A DNA stretch of 64,000 nt from Companilactobacillus pabuli (GTDB taxonomy: Bacteria > Bacillota > Bacilli > Lactobacillales > Lactobacillaceae), in contig NZ_CP049366.1 of assembly GCF_014058425.1 (NCBI RefSeq), positions 1,302,001 through 1,366,000 on the forward strand. The letters run 5' to 3'. Position 1 is the first letter of the stretch; every line of letters begins with the position of its first letter. This document shows, piece after piece, positions 9,302-20,100 of this stretch. The notes below the pieces were generated by a model that was not told the origin of the DNA, made no database searches, and worked only from the letters and a program-made list of their open reading frames with translations. Position numbers and translations under genes: made by a program.

Positions 9302-10228
9302 TTACAATACTTTTAAGGAATTACGTTTATCTAATTCTAATTGCTTGATCAAACCGTCTGCTCCGTCAAATTTCACTTCGCCACGTAAATATTTGACCCA
9401 CTCGATTACTACTGGTTCTCCATAAATATCTCGATTAAAATCAAAAATATTGGATTCAATCGTAATACCAGTGTTTTCTTTGAAAGTAACATTGTAACCT
9501 ACTGAGGTCATTGAATTGTACCAAACCCCATCTACTTTTATTTTAGTAGCATAAACACCAATTGAAGGAATCACTTGATCACCATCGACAGCTATATTGG
9601 CTGTGGGATAGCCGAGTGTCCGCCCGCGTTGTAGACCATGAATGACTTTGCCTTGGTTTTGATAATTGTAGCCTAAAAACTCATTTGCTTCGGCAATCTT
9701 GTCATTTGTAATGAATTCTTTAATAGCACTTGAACCAATTTTTTGATCATTGATCAATTGTTCTGGCACCATGACGGTTTCAAAATTACCTTTTGAATAG
9801 TTGGGTAAATTAGCCATATTAGCAACATCTTTTTTGCCATAAGTATAGTCAAAACCTGCAACAATATATTTAGCCTTGAGGTCAATCATATACTGATCTA
9901 CAAATTCTTGGGGTTTGAGATGAGCAAAGTCAGGCGTGAATTTTACAAAGTAAAGATAATCCACTCCTAGTCCTTCGATCAATTGAGCTTTACGACTTCT
10001 CGTTGAAAGATATTTAAAATTAGTTTCATGTTGATAAACAGTTCTAGGTGAACGATCAAAAGTTAAGAGAATCGATTTCAAATTATGCTCTTTGGCCAAT
10101 TTCACACCCGTTTTGATAACTTTTTGATGTCCCAAATGTACCCCGTCAAAAAAGCCCATGATCAAAACTGTTGCTTCAGTCGGCAATTGTTCTTTTTTTA
10201 GCGGATGTTTAACATTAATAATCTGCAT
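9302..10228 (-). CDS. ribF: Bifunctional riboflavin kinase / FAD synthetase RibF
   Basis: 308-residue enzyme making FMN from riboflavin and FAD from FMN. The N-terminal FAD synthetase domain (about 1-180) has the nucleotidyltransferase motif GFFDGVHLGHQKVI and the SSAIKEFI segment. The C-terminal riboflavin kinase domain (about 185-305) has the GRTLGYPTANIAVDG flavin-phosphate loop and the conserved YGEPVVIEW stretch. It lies 12 nt after truB, a common pairing in lactic acid bacteria. No FMN riboswitch is seen upstream. Confidence 0.96.
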   Translation of the reverse strand: MQIINVKHPLKKEQLPTEATVLIMGFFDGVHLGHQKVIKTGVKLAKEHNLKSILLTFDRSPRTVYQHETNFKYLSTRSRKAQLIEGLGVDYLYFVKFTPDFAHLKPQEFVDQYMIDLKAKYIVAGFDYTYGKKDVANMANLPNYSKGNFETVMVPEQLINDQKIGSSAIKEFITNDKIAEANEFLGYNYQNQGKVIHGLQRGRTLGYPTANIAVDGDQVIPSIGVYATKIKVDGVWYNSMTSVGYNVTFKENTGITIESNIFDFNRDIYGEPVVIEWVKYLRGEVKFDGADGLIKQLELDKRNSLKVL

Positions 10229-10240
10229 AATTACCCTCTT

Positions 10241-11155
10241 TTACTTGTTGTTCAATAACATCAAATCTGGAATCCACATATTTCTAACTTTATCATACTT
10301 GTAAAGTGCCTTGGTAACGCCATCTCTTTGTACTCGTAATTTTTTAGTTTTGTCCGAATCAACGTCACTTTCTTCTAAGAATCCCCCGTGACTGACACGA
10401 ACATCCCACTGTTCATCATTCAACTCTAAACTAGGCACATCTTGTAAAACTTCATCAATCGACTTCAAAAAACGATAATCATTTTTTTCCATCATTTCTT
10501 CGATCTGACCTAAAGTAAAGGTTTCTTCGATTGGAAAACCAGCACTCTTTACTCGAGTCAACTGTGACATAAAAGCAGGATATCCTAATAATTTACCAAA
10601 TTCCACTGCTAGAGTTCTGACATAAGTTCCTTTAGAACATTTAACGTGAAATTTAATCGTTTGATAACCAGTAGTTTCGTCAAAACTTGGTTCAGCGGTC
10701 ATTGAAAAACTACAAATATGAATCTGACGAACTGGTCGCTCCACTTCAATACCGGCCCGAGCATATTCATAAAGTTTCTTACCATTCACACGAACAGCTG
10801 AAAACATTGGTGGAATCTGCTTTAAATCACCAGTCATTTGATTAAAAGTTTTCTCTAATTCTTCACTAGTGAATGGCTTTGTCAATTTCTTTTCTTCAAC
10901 AGTTTCACCTTCACGGTCTTCTGTAGTCGTTGAACGTCCAATAGTGATTTCTCCGGCATATTCTTTAGGAGAACCAGTCAAAGTATTGACCAGTTTAGTT
11001 GCTTGTCCAACACAGATAGGTAAAACCCCATCAACTAAAGGATCCAAAGTTCCTGTGTGACCAATCTTTCTTGTGTGCAAAATTTTTCTTAACTTATATA
11101 CATAATCCGAACTAGTTTGTCCGATTTCTTTATTTAATGGAATTACTCCGTCCAT
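10241..11155 (-). CDS. truB: tRNA pseudouridine(55) synthase TruB
   Basis: 304-residue enzyme converting U55 of the tRNA T-arm to pseudouridine. The catalytic motif GHTGTLDPLVDGVLP, with the nucleophilic Asp, lies near residue 40. KGTYVRTLAVEFG is the conserved RNA-binding segment of the core. A C-terminal PUA-like region follows (about 240-300). The start ATG opens MDGVIPLNKEIGQTSSD, which aligns with family starts. A terminator after rbfA separates it from the infB side, so truB-ribF form their own unit. Confidence 0.96.
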   Translation of the reverse strand: MDGVIPLNKEIGQTSSDYVYKLRKILHTRKIGHTGTLDPLVDGVLPICVGQATKLVNTLTGSPKEYAGEITIGRSTTTEDREGETVEEKKLTKPFTSEELEKTFNQMTGDLKQIPPMFSAVRVNGKKLYEYARAGIEVERPVRQIHICSFSMTAEPSFDETTGYQTIKFHVKCSKGTYVRTLAVEFGKLLGYPAFMSQLTRVKSAGFPIEETFTLGQIEEMMEKNDYRFLKSIDEVLQDVPSLELNDEQWDVRVSHGGFLEESDVDSDKTKKLRVQRDGVTKALYKYDKVRNMWIPDLMLLNNK

Positions 11156-11226
11156 AACAAATCTCCATTTTTCGTAATATCATTAACAATTTTACTAGTC
11201 TTCCTTAACAATAGAAAGTTTTCCAC

Positions 11227-11261
11227 AAAAAAACAGGCAAGAAAAATATTCTTACCTGTTA
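11227..11261 (-). terminator. rbfA terminator
   Basis: Minus-strand AACAGGTAAGAA, short loop, TTCTTGCCTGTT, then TTTTTTTG. It lies directly after the rbfA stop and before truB. Confidence 0.88.
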
Positions 11262-11264
11262 GTT

Positions 11265-11624
11265 TTAACGATTAGCTTCGTCTTGGTGTAACTTAGCAAT
11301 CAATTTATCAATCTTTTCTCCGTAACGAACTGATTGATCTTGCTTGAATTCAAGTTCTGGAACTTTATAAAGGGTTAACTTTTGACCTAATTCACGACGA
11401 ATCAAACCTTTAGCCTTATCTAGTCCTGCTTGAGTTTTTTCAACATCACTAGCTTTTTCAGAAAGGATGCTGTAATAAATCGTTGCTTGTTGCAAATCAC
11501 CGGTCATTTCAACACCTGTAACTGTAACACCTTGAACTCTAGGATCACGTACACGTTTAAGAAGAATGTCGTTGACTTCTTTTTGAATTTCTTGTTCAAC
11601 ACGACCAATACGATGTTTTACCAT
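11265..11624 (-). CDS. rbfA: 30S ribosome-binding factor RbfA
   Basis: 119-residue single KH-like domain protein needed for 16S rRNA 5'-end maturation and cold adaptation. Conserved features are the N-terminal [13 protein letters not shown] helix, [15 protein letters not shown] and the [15 protein letters not shown] strand. The start is ATG 11624 after ATGGAGG; the longer reading from 11648 would run over that binding site. It is cut off from infB by a terminator and has a likely extended -10 promoter upstream, so it is not simply the last gene of the nusA-infB operon here. Confidence 0.95.
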   Translation of the reverse strand: MVKHRIGRVEQEIQKEVNDILLKRVRDPRVQGVTVTGVEMTGDLQQATIYYSILSEKASDVEKTQAGLDKAKGLIRRELGQKLTLYKVPELEFKQDQSVRYGEKIDKLIAKLHQDEANR

Positions 11625-11691
11625 GCTTGTACCTCCATTATTTTTCAAACTATCTCTAGTTTACTTGTCATCTTTTAATCATCACTGCTTG

Positions 11692-11700
11692 ATTATATCA
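11692..11700 (-). promoter_or_regulatory. Putative extended -10 promoter of rbfA
   Basis: Minus strand TGATATAAT, that is TGn plus TATAAT with no convincing -35, about 70 nt before the rbfA start and downstream of the infB terminator. Confidence 0.5.
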
Positions 11701-11737
11701 CAATACTACGAGATTTCTTTTTTCTTAATAATTTGTC

Positions 11738-11781
11738 AAAAAAATAAAGTCAGAATGTTTCAACAGCATTCCGACTTTATT
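11738..11781 (-). terminator. rimP-nusA-infB operon terminator
   Basis: Minus-strand AATAAAGTCGGAATG, a 9-nt loop, CATTCTGACTTTATT, then TTTTTTGAC. It is a near-perfect 15-bp stem 10 nt past the infB stop. Confidence 0.88.
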
Positions 11782-11791
11782 AGATAATTAA

Positions 11792-14647
11792 CTATTTAAC
11801 TGGAACTTGTTCCATAACGTAAACTTCGATTTCGTCACCGATCTTAATATCGTTATAGTTTTCGATTGTGATACCACATTCGAATCCTGAACCAACTTCC
11901 TTAACGTCATCTTTGAAACGTTTTAGAGAAGCTAGTTTACCTTCAGTAATAACGATACCATCTCTGATAAGTCTTACGCCACTATCACGTTGAATCTTAC
12001 CACTGTTGACATAACAACCAGCGATAGTACCAATCTTAGATACGTTGTAAGTTTCACGAACGGATAAGTTACCAATAACTTTTTCTTCGTAAACTGGTTC
12101 CAACATACCCTTCATAGCAGCTTCAACTTCGTCGATAGCCTTGTAAATAACTCTGTGTAGACGAATATCAACATTTTCATCCTTAGCTTGAACCTTAGCT
12201 TGAGCAGTTGGACGAACATTAAATCCAATGATGATAGCATTACTTGCAGCAGCTAAGTTAACATCACTTTCAGTAATAGCACCAACGGCAGAGTGAATAA
12301 TATTGACACGAACGCCTTCAACTTCAATCTTCTTCAAACTTCCGGCAATGGCTTCAGCAGAACCTTGAACATCGGCTTTGATAATAACGTCGACTTGTTT
12401 AAGTTCTCCTTCTTTCATTGTTTCGAACAAATTGTCAAGTGTTACAGGGTTAGTGTTTTGACGTTCCTTTTGAAGAGCACGACTAGCACGTTCTTCACCA
12501 GCAGCACGAGCTGTCTTTTCATCATCGAAGACAACGAACTTGTCGGCTGATTCTGGAACTTCATTAAGACCTGTGATCTCAACTGGCTCTGATGGTTTAG
12601 CACTCTTGATTTCTTTACCATTGTAGTTAGTCATAGTTCTGACACGACCAAAGGTATTACCAACAACAATTGGATCACCAACGTGTAATGTACCTTGTTG
12701 AACTAACAATGTAGCAACTGGTCCACGACCCTTGTCCAACTTAGCTTCGATAACAGTACCGATAGCTTTTTGTTTAGGGTTAGCCTTTAATTCTAGAACA
12801 TCGGATTCTAGAAGAACCATTTCTAGCAATTCATCAATATTTGTACCCATCTTAGCAGAAATATTAACAAAGATAGTATCCCCACCATAATCTTCAGGAA
12901 CTAAGTCATATTGCATTAATTCTTCGATTACGTGTTGTGGATTTGCACCTGGTTTATCGATCTTATTGATAGCTACGATAATTGGGTCATTTGCAGCCTT
13001 AGCATGGTTGATAGCTTCAACTGTCTGTGGCATAACACCATCATCAGCAGCAACAACTAAGATAACGATATCAGTAATATCAGCACCACGAGCACGCATA
13101 TTAGTAAAGGCAGCATGTCCTGGTGTATCCAAGAAGGTAATCAATCTGTCTTTTAGACGAACTTGATAAGCACCAATATGTTGAGTGATACCACCTGCTT
13201 CGCCGGCAGTAACATGTGTATGTCTCAAGTGATCAAGCAAGGTTGTCTTACCATGATCAACGTGACCCATGATTGTAACTACTGGTGGGCGTGTAACAAG
13301 ATTTTCTGTCGTATTAACTTCAGCATCAAAGTACTTGTCAATATCAGCAACATCTTCTTCAACTTTTTCTTGTGATTTAATACCGTAGTCTTCAGCTAAC
13401 AACTCAATTGTATCTTTATCCAATGACTTGTTTTGGTTGATCATAATTCCAAGCATAAATAGTTTCTTAACAATTTCTGCTGGTTCTCTATGAATCAATT
13501 TACCAATATCTTGAGCGTTCATACCAACTGTATAGACAAGTGTTTCTGGTAATGGACGTTCCTTTCTTTGTGGCATTGGCTTCTTAGGTTCATTACGTTG
13601 ACGTTGTTGTTGACGTTTACGCTCTTTCTTCTTCTTACGACTACCAAATGGATTAGCAAGATTTTGTTTGTGTCCAAAGTCACGATTATTGTTAGTTGGC
13701 TTTGGCTTCTTGTATTCTGGCTTTGGAATATTAACGTTTGCTACAGTTGACTTGTGATTTTCGTTAGCCTTAGTAGCATTATTGTTATTATTAGGTCTTC
13801 TGTTTTGATTTTGGTTATTGCGATTATTATTGTTGTTACGGTTATTTACATTATGGTTGTTGTTATTCTTGTTATAACGATTGTTATTCTCGTTATTATT
13901 GTTAGGACGGTGATTGTTTCTATGAGCATTGTCACTATTGTTAGTGCGGTTGTTGTTAGAACGATTGTTGTGATTTCTAGTTGGATGACTAGGAATATGA
14001 CTAGCATCAGCGATGTTGGTCTTAAATTGTTCTAGATACTTGTTACCAGCACTTTGTCTTGGACGTGGAGCTTGTCCTTGCACACTTGAACGATCACGTC
14101 GGTTGTTATTGTTGCGATTGCGATTATTGTTACGATTCTCGCCATTGCGGTTGTTACGTGTTTCATTGTTACGATTACGGTTATCACGATTTTGTGAATT
14201 ACGGTTATCGTTTCTATTGCTATTATTATTGTTTGAATTGTGAGAATTGTTACCATTGTTTGGACGATGATAGTTATTATTATTGCTGTTTGGACGATTA
14301 CTGTTGGAGTTGTGATTATTGTTACGATGGTCAAAATGACCTTTACCCTTATTAGTATCTCTTCTTACAGCAGTAATCTTGATCTTAGTTTTGTGATCAC
14401 CTGAATTGTGATTACTACCTTCGCGTTTTTCATCAGTCTTAGGTTGTGCTTTAGCTTGATTCTTTGGTTGAGCTTTAACTGGTTTTTTACCACCCTTTAA
14501 GCTACCAACGATTTTCTTTTCTACACTTTCATCTACTGATGACATATGGTTTTTCACATCAATGCCCAATTTTGCAGCGGCATCTAGTACTACTTGATTC
14601 TCAACACTATTTTCTTTTGCAATAGTATAAATTCTTTTTTTGACCAT
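11792..14647 (-). CDS. infB: Translation initiation factor IF-2
   Basis: 951-residue GTPase that places initiator tRNA on the 30S subunit and promotes subunit joining. Residues 1-60 form the small N-terminal IF2 domain. Residues 105-185 and 222-290 are extraordinarily rich in Asn with Arg and His (runs such as [14 protein letters not shown]). A second conserved N-terminal domain follows ([21 protein letters not shown], about 371). The G domain has [31 protein letters not shown] and [10 protein letters not shown]. Domains II, III and IV follow, ending [22 protein letters not shown]. The length is greater than most family members because of the Asn-rich insert. It is the last gene of the nusA operon. 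Confidence 0.98.
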   Translation of the reverse strand: MVKKRIYTIAKENSVENQVVLDAAAKLGIDVKNHMSSVDESVEKKIVGSLKGGKKPVKAQPKNQAKAQPKTDEKREGSNHNSGDHKTKIKITAVRRDTNKGKGHFDHRNNNHNSNSNRPNSNNNNYHRPNNGNNSHNSNNNNSNRNDNRNSQNRDNRNRNNETRNNRNGENRNNNRNRNNNNRRDRSSVQGQAPRPRQSAGNKYLEQFKTNIADASHIPSHPTRNHNNRSNNNRTNNSDNAHRNNHRPNNNNENNNRYNKNNNNHNVNNRNNNNNRNNQNQNRRPNNNNNATKANENHKSTVANVNIPKPEYKKPKPTNNNRDFGHKQNLANPFGSRKKKKERKRQQQRQRNEPKKPMPQRKERPLPETLVYTVGMNAQDIGKLIHREPAEIVKKLFMLGIMINQNKSLDKDTIELLAEDYGIKSQEKVEEDVADIDKYFDAEVNTTENLVTRPPVVTIMGHVDHGKTTLLDHLRHTHVTAGEAGGITQHIGAYQVRLKDRLITFLDTPGHAAFTNMRARGADITDIVILVVAADDGVMPQTVEAINHAKAANDPIIVAINKIDKPGANPQHVIEELMQYDLVPEDYGGDTIFVNISAKMGTNIDELLEMVLLESDVLELKANPKQKAIGTVIEAKLDKGRGPVATLLVQQGTLHVGDPIVVGNTFGRVRTMTNYNGKEIKSAKPSEPVEITGLNEVPESADKFVVFDDEKTARAAGEERASRALQKERQNTNPVTLDNLFETMKEGELKQVDVIIKADVQGSAEAIAGSLKKIEVEGVRVNIIHSAVGAITESDVNLAAASNAIIIGFNVRPTAQAKVQAKDENVDIRLHRVIYKAIDEVEAAMKGMLEPVYEEKVIGNLSVRETYNVSKIGTIAGCYVNSGKIQRDSGVRLIRDGIVITEGKLASLKRFKDDVKEVGSGFECGITIENYNDIKIGDEIEVYVMEQVPVK

Positions 14648-14660
14648 CCTATCACTCTCC

Positions 14661-14957
14661 TTAATTGTCCATAAGTTCTTTTAACCTTTTAGCAAATCCA
14701 AAATCTGTTATTCCCATAACTTTTCTGTCTTTTCCAATAGCCGTTTTTAACTCTTCACTACTTATCGTATCTATCACAGGTACATTATAATAACTTGCCT
14801 TATTGTGCAAATCTTTTTTTGTTCGAGCACTACAATCTTGCGCCATGATAACGAGTTTTACCTCACCACTGCGCATTCCATTAATAGTCAGTTCAGTTCC
14901 ACTAATAAATTTTCGAGCTCTAACTGCAATACCTAAGAAATTTAAAAAGTTTTTCAT
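14661..14957 (-). CDS. ylxQ: L7Ae-family K-turn RNA-binding protein YlxQ
   Basis: 98-residue small RNA-binding protein of the L7Ae/L30e/S12e family that recognises kink-turns. Visible features are [28 protein letters not shown] near the N-terminus, in two adjacent conserved pieces, and the [12 protein letters not shown] motif. It sits between ylxR and infB, as in Bacillus and lactobacilli, with a one-base stop/start overlap with ylxR and 13 nt before infB. The precise cellular RNA target is not known. Confidence 0.92.
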   Translation of the reverse strand: MKNFLNFLGIAVRARKFISGTELTINGMRSGEVKLVIMAQDCSARTKKDLHNKASYYNVPVIDTISSEELKTAIGKDRKVMGITDFGFAKRLKELMDN

Positions 14958-15271
14958 TAATGTTTCTTACCTAAATCTCCAAAAAGATCCATACGGGCCT
15001 TTTGGTGATCAACGAAATCAAATAGTTCATCATAAAAATTTTCTGGAACTGCATGTGAAAATACTTTTTCCAGAACTTTTGCTGATTTAGCATTTTTAAC
15101 GGCTTCTGGATCTAGACCTACATAAGCCCCACGGCCAGGTTTCTTTCCAGTAGGATCAATCGAAATATTGCCTTCTTTATCTTTGACAATTCTTACCATT
15201 TCTCTTTTTGGATACATCTTGTTTGTCAAAACATCTTTACGCATAGGTATCTTACGAGTTGCCAAATCCAT
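14957..15271 (-). CDS. ylxR: YlxR-family RNA-binding / regulatory protein
   Basis: 104-residue protein of the YlxR (RnpM) family. It has the hallmark GRGAYVG (in KKPGRGAYVGLDPEAV, about residue 47) and a basic surface. Family members bind RNA, and in Bacillus a YlxR homologue has been reported to interact with RNase P RNA and affect many transcripts. I infer only RNA binding here. The start is ATG 15271 after AAAAGGGGTG; an in-frame GTG one codon earlier overlaps the binding site. It is in the nusA operon, 9 nt after nusA. Confidence 0.92.
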   Translation of the reverse strand: MDLATRKIPMRKDVLTNKMYPKREMVRIVKDKEGNISIDPTGKKPGRGAYVGLDPEAVKNAKSAKVLEKVFSHAVPENFYDELFDFVDHQKARMDLFGDLGKKH

Positions 15272-15280
15272 CACCCCTTT

Positions 15281-16498
15281 TTAGTTTTCTGAATCAGAAT
15301 CGCTATCTACATCATCTGAGTCTGTATCATTATCTTCGTCATCTTGTGCAGCAGGATTCTTTGCGTCGTCTGCATTAGCAGCATTCTCACGAGTCTTTTC
15401 TATGTCAATTTTACCACTCTCAATGTCGTCTAAATCAACATCTTCGTCGTTATCATCAACGAATTCAACTTGTGATTCTGGTTTGATATCAATCTTATAA
15501 CCAGTCAACTTAGCAGCTAAACGAGCATTTTGACCCTTCTTACCAATTGCTAGTGACAAGTGGTAATCAGGAACGATTACAATACATTGTTTCTTATCAG
15601 TTTCATCGAATTGAACCGCAATTACTTCAGCTGGATTCAAGGCGTTAGCAATGAAATCAACCGGATCATCAACATATGGTACAACGTCAATATTCTCACC
15701 GTTCAATTCATCAACAACTGCTTGTACACGTGACCCTTTTGGTCCAACACAAGTACCAACAGGATCTACATCTGGATTGTCTGACTTAACAGCAATCTTA
15801 GTTCTGTCCCCAGCTTCACGAGCAATTGAGACGATTTCAACAGTTCCATCATAAATTTCAGGAACTTCTTGTTCAAATAATCTCTTGACCAAACCTGGAT
15901 CGGTTCTAGAAACAAACACTTGTGGTCCTTTAGTAGCATTTTCAACTTTAGTTACATAAACACGAATTCTATCACGAGAATTGTATGTTTCACCAGGCAT
16001 TTGATCAGCCTTAGGCATAACTGTTTCGATACGTCCATAAGTGATGTAAACATATCTACTGTCACTACGTTCGACGGTTCCTTGGATAATTTCGTGTTCA
16101 TACTGACTGTATTCATTATAAATGATATCACGCTCAGCTTCACGAACACGTTGCATAATCACTTGCTTAGCAGTTTGCGCTGCAATTCTACCAAAGTCTT
16201 TTGGCGTTACTTCTTCTTTGATATGATCGCCAATTTCATAACCTTTACTCTTTTGTTGAGCGTCTTCAAGACTTACTTCAAGACGATCATCAACAACGTC
16301 TTCGACAACTTCTTTAACCGCATAAACATGTATATTACCCTTTTTAGCGTCAAATTCAACATCAACGTTTTGGGCTTGGTTGTAATTTCTCTTATAAGCC
16401 GCAACTAAGGCAGCTTCTAATGATTCAATAACGTATTCTTTTTTGATACCCTTTTCGCGTTCAAGCGCATCGAGGGCTTCAACCATTTCTTTACTCAT
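15281..16498 (-). CDS. nusA: Transcription termination/antitermination factor NusA
   Basis: 405-residue RNA polymerase-associated factor that promotes pausing and intrinsic termination. In order: N-terminal polymerase-binding domain (MSKEMVEALDALEREKGI), S1 domain (about 130-200, GTVERSDSRYVYITYG), KH1 (GTCVGPKGSRVQAV) and KH2 (LAIGKKGQNARLAAKLTG). A strongly acidic Asp/Ser-rich tail of about 55 residues follows (DDEDNDTDSDDVDSDSDSEN). The start is ATG 16498 after AAGGAGA, not the upstream in-frame codon at 16525. It lies 10 nt after rimP. A terminator-like hairpin precedes rimP, which could allow NusA to limit its own operon. Confidence 0.97.
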   Translation of the reverse strand: MSKEMVEALDALEREKGIKKEYVIESLEAALVAAYKRNYNQAQNVDVEFDAKKGNIHVYAVKEVVEDVVDDRLEVSLEDAQQKSKGYEIGDHIKEEVTPKDFGRIAAQTAKQVIMQRVREAERDIIYNEYSQYEHEIIQGTVERSDSRYVYITYGRIETVMPKADQMPGETYNSRDRIRVYVTKVENATKGPQVFVSRTDPGLVKRLFEQEVPEIYDGTVEIVSIAREAGDRTKIAVKSDNPDVDPVGTCVGPKGSRVQAVVDELNGENIDVVPYVDDPVDFIANALNPAEVIAVQFDETDKKQCIVIVPDYHLSLAIGKKGQNARLAAKLTGYKIDIKPESQVEFVDDNDEDVDLDDIESGKIDIEKTRENAANADDAKNPAAQDDEDNDTDSDDVDSDSDSEN

Positions 16499-16508
16499 GA
16501 TTTTCTCC

Positions 16509-16976
16509 TTAGAATTCGATTGCAAGACGAATCTTAGCGATATTTTTGCGGCTAATTTCTACTTGCTTCTTTAAATTCTTAACTTTTACGATCAAAGTTA
16601 TCTCTGTGTCTGTTACTTCTGTAAGTGTTCCTTCAAAAGCTTTTTCACCATTTACTTTTTGGTATAAAGAAACATGAACGTAGTCATCAACGTAATTAGT
16701 TAGACTTTCATCGTTCTTTAATGGACGTTCTGCACCAGGAGATGAAACTTCTAGATAATAAGCTGGTTCAATTGGATCCAATTCATCCAGTTTTTCTCCG
16801 TATTCCTCACTAATAACGGCACAATCATCAATACTGATTCCACCTTTTTTATCTGCATAAACTCTCAAATACCAATCCCCATGTTCATGCACGAGTTCTA
16901 AATCAACTAAAAAGAAATCGTGTTGCTCCAAAATGGGTTGTAAAATGGCTTTTAATTCTTCAACTTTTGTATCCAA
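16509..16976 (-). CDS. rimP: Ribosome maturation factor RimP
   Basis: About 155 residues. RimP binds the 30S subunit during assembly. Conserved features are LVDLELVHEHGDWYLRVYADKKGGISIDDCA in adjacent pieces, the YLEVSSPGAERPLK signature and the C-terminal SH3-like barrel. Start choice: GGAGG at 16984-16988 is ideally spaced (7 nt) for a TTG at 16976 giving MDTKVEEL. The ATG at 16982 (MSLDTK) would be only one base from the binding site but cannot be excluded. It is the first gene of rimP-nusA-ylxR-ylxQ-infB. Confidence 0.93.
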   Translation of the reverse strand: MDTKVEELKAILQPILEQHDFFLVDLELVHEHGDWYLRVYADKKGGISIDDCAVISEEYGEKLDELDPIEPAYYLEVSSPGAERPLKNDESLTNYVDDYVHVSLYQKVNGEKAFEGTLTEVTDTEITLIVKVKNLKKQVEISRKNIAKIRLAIEF

Positions 16977-17003
16977 GGACATTCCTCCAAAGTAATCGGC
17001 AAT

Positions 17004-17030
17004 AAAAAGAGTGAGCATTTCTGCTCACTC
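17004..17030 (-). terminator. Terminator/attenuator hairpin in front of rimP
   Basis: Minus strand GAGTGAGCA-GAAA-TGCTCACTC-TTTTT: a perfect 9-bp stem with a GAAA tetraloop and U tract. It lies 70 nt past the polC stop but downstream of a good promoter for rimP. It can terminate polC and also attenuate rimP-nusA-infB. Confidence 0.88.
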
Positions 17031-17040
17031 ATTAATCAAT

Positions 17041-17084
17041 AATTAACTAGTAGTTAATTTAACATATATTTGTTATTAAATCAA
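17041..17084 (-). promoter_or_regulatory. Promoter of the rimP-nusA-infB operon with overlapping palindrome
   Basis: -35 TTGATT (17084-17079), 17-nt spacer, extended -10 TGTTAAATT (TAAATT at 17061-17056). The perfect 19-nt palindrome AATTAACTACTAGTTAATT (17059-17041) covers the -10 end and the predicted start of transcription. Confidence 0.7.
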
Positions 17085-17100
17085 CTTATAACAACCATAC

Positions 17101-20100
17101 CTAGAATAATGATAACTGATTTTCATCTGGCATGCCATCTAAAACATGATTTTCTGTCATATATTCGATAACAGTCTTAGAAACCTTACCACGTGTACCT
17201 AAATCTTGTTTAGATAAGAAAGGTTGTTCTTCACGTGCAGCAATGATTTGCTTAGCAACGTTGTCACCTAGTCCAGGAATTGCATTGAATGGTGCAAGAA
17301 GTGTCTTATCATCGATGATCTTAAATTCAAAAGCATCTGACTTTTCAATATCGACCATTTTAATCTTAAAACCACGTTCCAAACATTCATTAGCTAACTC
17401 CAAAACAGTCAATAAATTCTTCTCTTTAGTAGAAGCATCCATTCCCTTATCATTGATAGCTTTCATTGAAGCTTTGACAGCATCTTTACCTGTCGTCATC
17501 GCTACCAAGTCAAAGTCATCGGCACGAACTGTAAAGTAAGCACTGTAATAATAAAGTGGATAATGTACCTTAAAGTAAGCAATTCGTAAAGCCATAATAA
17601 TATAGGCTGTCGCGTGAGCTCGAGGGAACATGTATTTGATCTTCAAACAAGAGTCAATATACCAATCAGGTACATCAGCATCCTTCATAGCTTGTTTCCA
17701 ATCATCAGGAATCCCCCGTCCCTTACGAACGTGCTCCATAATCTGGAAGGCCATTTGTGAATCCATACCATAGTGAATCAAATCCATCATGATATTATCA
17801 CGACAACCGATAACTTCCTTCAAAGTAACAATACCTTTGTCAATCAACTCTTCCGCATTACCTAACCAAACATCAGTCCCATGAGATAATCCAGAAATTT
17901 GTAATAATTCAGCAAAAGTCGTTGGATGAGTTTTTTCAAGCATTCCTCGAACAAAACGAGTTCCAAATTCTGGCACTCCCAAAGTTCCAGTCTTTGAGAA
18001 GATTTGTTCAGGAGTAACACCTAAAGATTTTGTTCCACTGAATAATTCCATAACTCCAGGATCTTTGACTGGAATAGTCTTAGGATCAATGCCTGATAAA
18101 TCTTGAAGCATACGAATCATCGTTGGATCATCATGTCCCAGAATATCCAATTTCAAAATATTATCATGAATAGAATGGAAATCAAAGTGAGTTGTCTTCC
18201 AAGCAGCATTTTGATCATCAGCTGGATATTGGATCGGCGTGAAATCAAAAATATCCATGTAGTCTGGCACAACAATGATACCAGCTGGATGTTGACCCGT
18301 CGTTCTTTTGACACCAGTTGATCCCATAGCTAGGCGCTCTTCTTCAGCATTGCGAAGATTTTGACCAGTCAATTCCTCATAATTTTTTACGTAACCAAAC
18401 GCAGTTCGATCAGCAATCGTACCAATCGTTCCGGCTCTAAATACGTGATCTTCACCAAATAGTACTTTCGTATAATTGTGAGCTACTGGTTGATAATCAC
18501 CAGAGAAGTTCAAATCAATATCCGGAACCTTGTCACCCTTGAAACCTAAGAAAGTTTCGAAAGGAATATCTTGACCATCTTTTTTAAGATCAGCTCCACA
18601 TTTAGGACATTTCTTATCTGGTAAATCGTATCCAGAACCAACTTCACCTTTAGTAAAGAATTCGGAATACTTACATTTAGGACAACGATAATGTGGAGGC
18701 AAAGGATTAACTTCCGTAATACCCGTCATTGTCGCAACGAAACTTGAACCAACGGAACCACGAGAACCTACCAAATATCCATCTTTATTTGATTTATAAA
18801 CCAAACGTTGTGAAATCAAGTAAATAACTGAGAATCCATTACCGATGATACTCTTTAATTCCTTGTCCATTCGCTCCTGAACGATTTCTGGTAAAGGATC
18901 TCCGTACAATTCGTGAGCCTTGTTTAAGGTCAAATTACGGATTTCATCTTCAGCCCCATCCATCTTAGGCGTATAAAGTTTGTCTTTGACCGGTGATATT
19001 TCATCAATTGAGTCCATAATCTTCTTAGGATTATCAACGATAATTTCTTGTTGAGTTTGTGAGTCCATATAACTAAATTCATCAAACATCTCATTAGTAG
19101 TTCTAAATTGCACATCAGGCAACTCTGGTCGACGAGCCAAAGCATTACTCTTAACAGCCTTGATCACGATATCTCGGTAAACTTTATCGTGTGGATCTAA
19201 GTAATGAACATCTCCTGTTGCAACAACAGGTTTATTGAGTTCTTTACCCAATTTAACAATATTCTTCAAAATTTCTTCAAGAGCTGCTTCGTCTTTAATA
19301 ATTTTAATATCAATCAAATGTTGATACAGAGTCTTTGGCATAACTTCCAGATAATCATAATATTGAGCAAGTTCTCTAGTATCGTCATAACCCTTTTGCA
19401 TCATGCTAGTGAAGACTTCACCATTTTCACAAGCAGAACCGACGATAATACCCTCACGATATTTATTCAATAATCTTCTCGGTACACGAGCTGTTCGATA
19501 ATAATATTGCGTCATTGAATAAGAAACAATCTTAAACATATTCTTCAAACCAGCTTGAGTCTTAGCCAACAAGATAGCATGACTTGGACGAGCTTGTTTG
19601 TATGCTTCATCACCACCAATATGGTCATTTAACTGCTCAACGTTATCAGTTCCAAATTTGTCTTCCAATTCTTCAAACAATTTGTACATCAAATAACCCG
19701 TTGTTTCAGCATCGGAATCCGCTCTATGGTGATGTTCCAAAACAATATTGTAACGTTTAGCCAACGAATCCAACTTATGATTACGATATTCTGAATGCAA
19801 TGTTCGTGACATTTCCAAAGTATCAATAACGGGCATTGATAAACGATCTCGACCCATTCTCGTCAGAGCTGCATTCATGAAGCCCATATCAAAAGTAACA
19901 TTGTGACCAACTAAAATATCATCACCGATAAAGTCCATGAATTCACCGACAACTACAGTTTCATCAGGTTCATTTTCAACCATCTCGGTCGTGATACTAG
20001 TCAAATTCGTTGTTACTTCAGATAATGGATGACCAGGATTGATAAATTTATCAAATCGATCAATCACTTCGCCATTTTTCATCTTAGTAGCACCAATTTC

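Noticed and set aside
13568-14355. Overlapping plus- and minus-strand open frames opposite infB
   Set aside because: They are by-products of the low-complexity AAC/AAT-rich region; composition is meaningless (Cys/Tyr or Val/Ile runs) and there are no binding sites.
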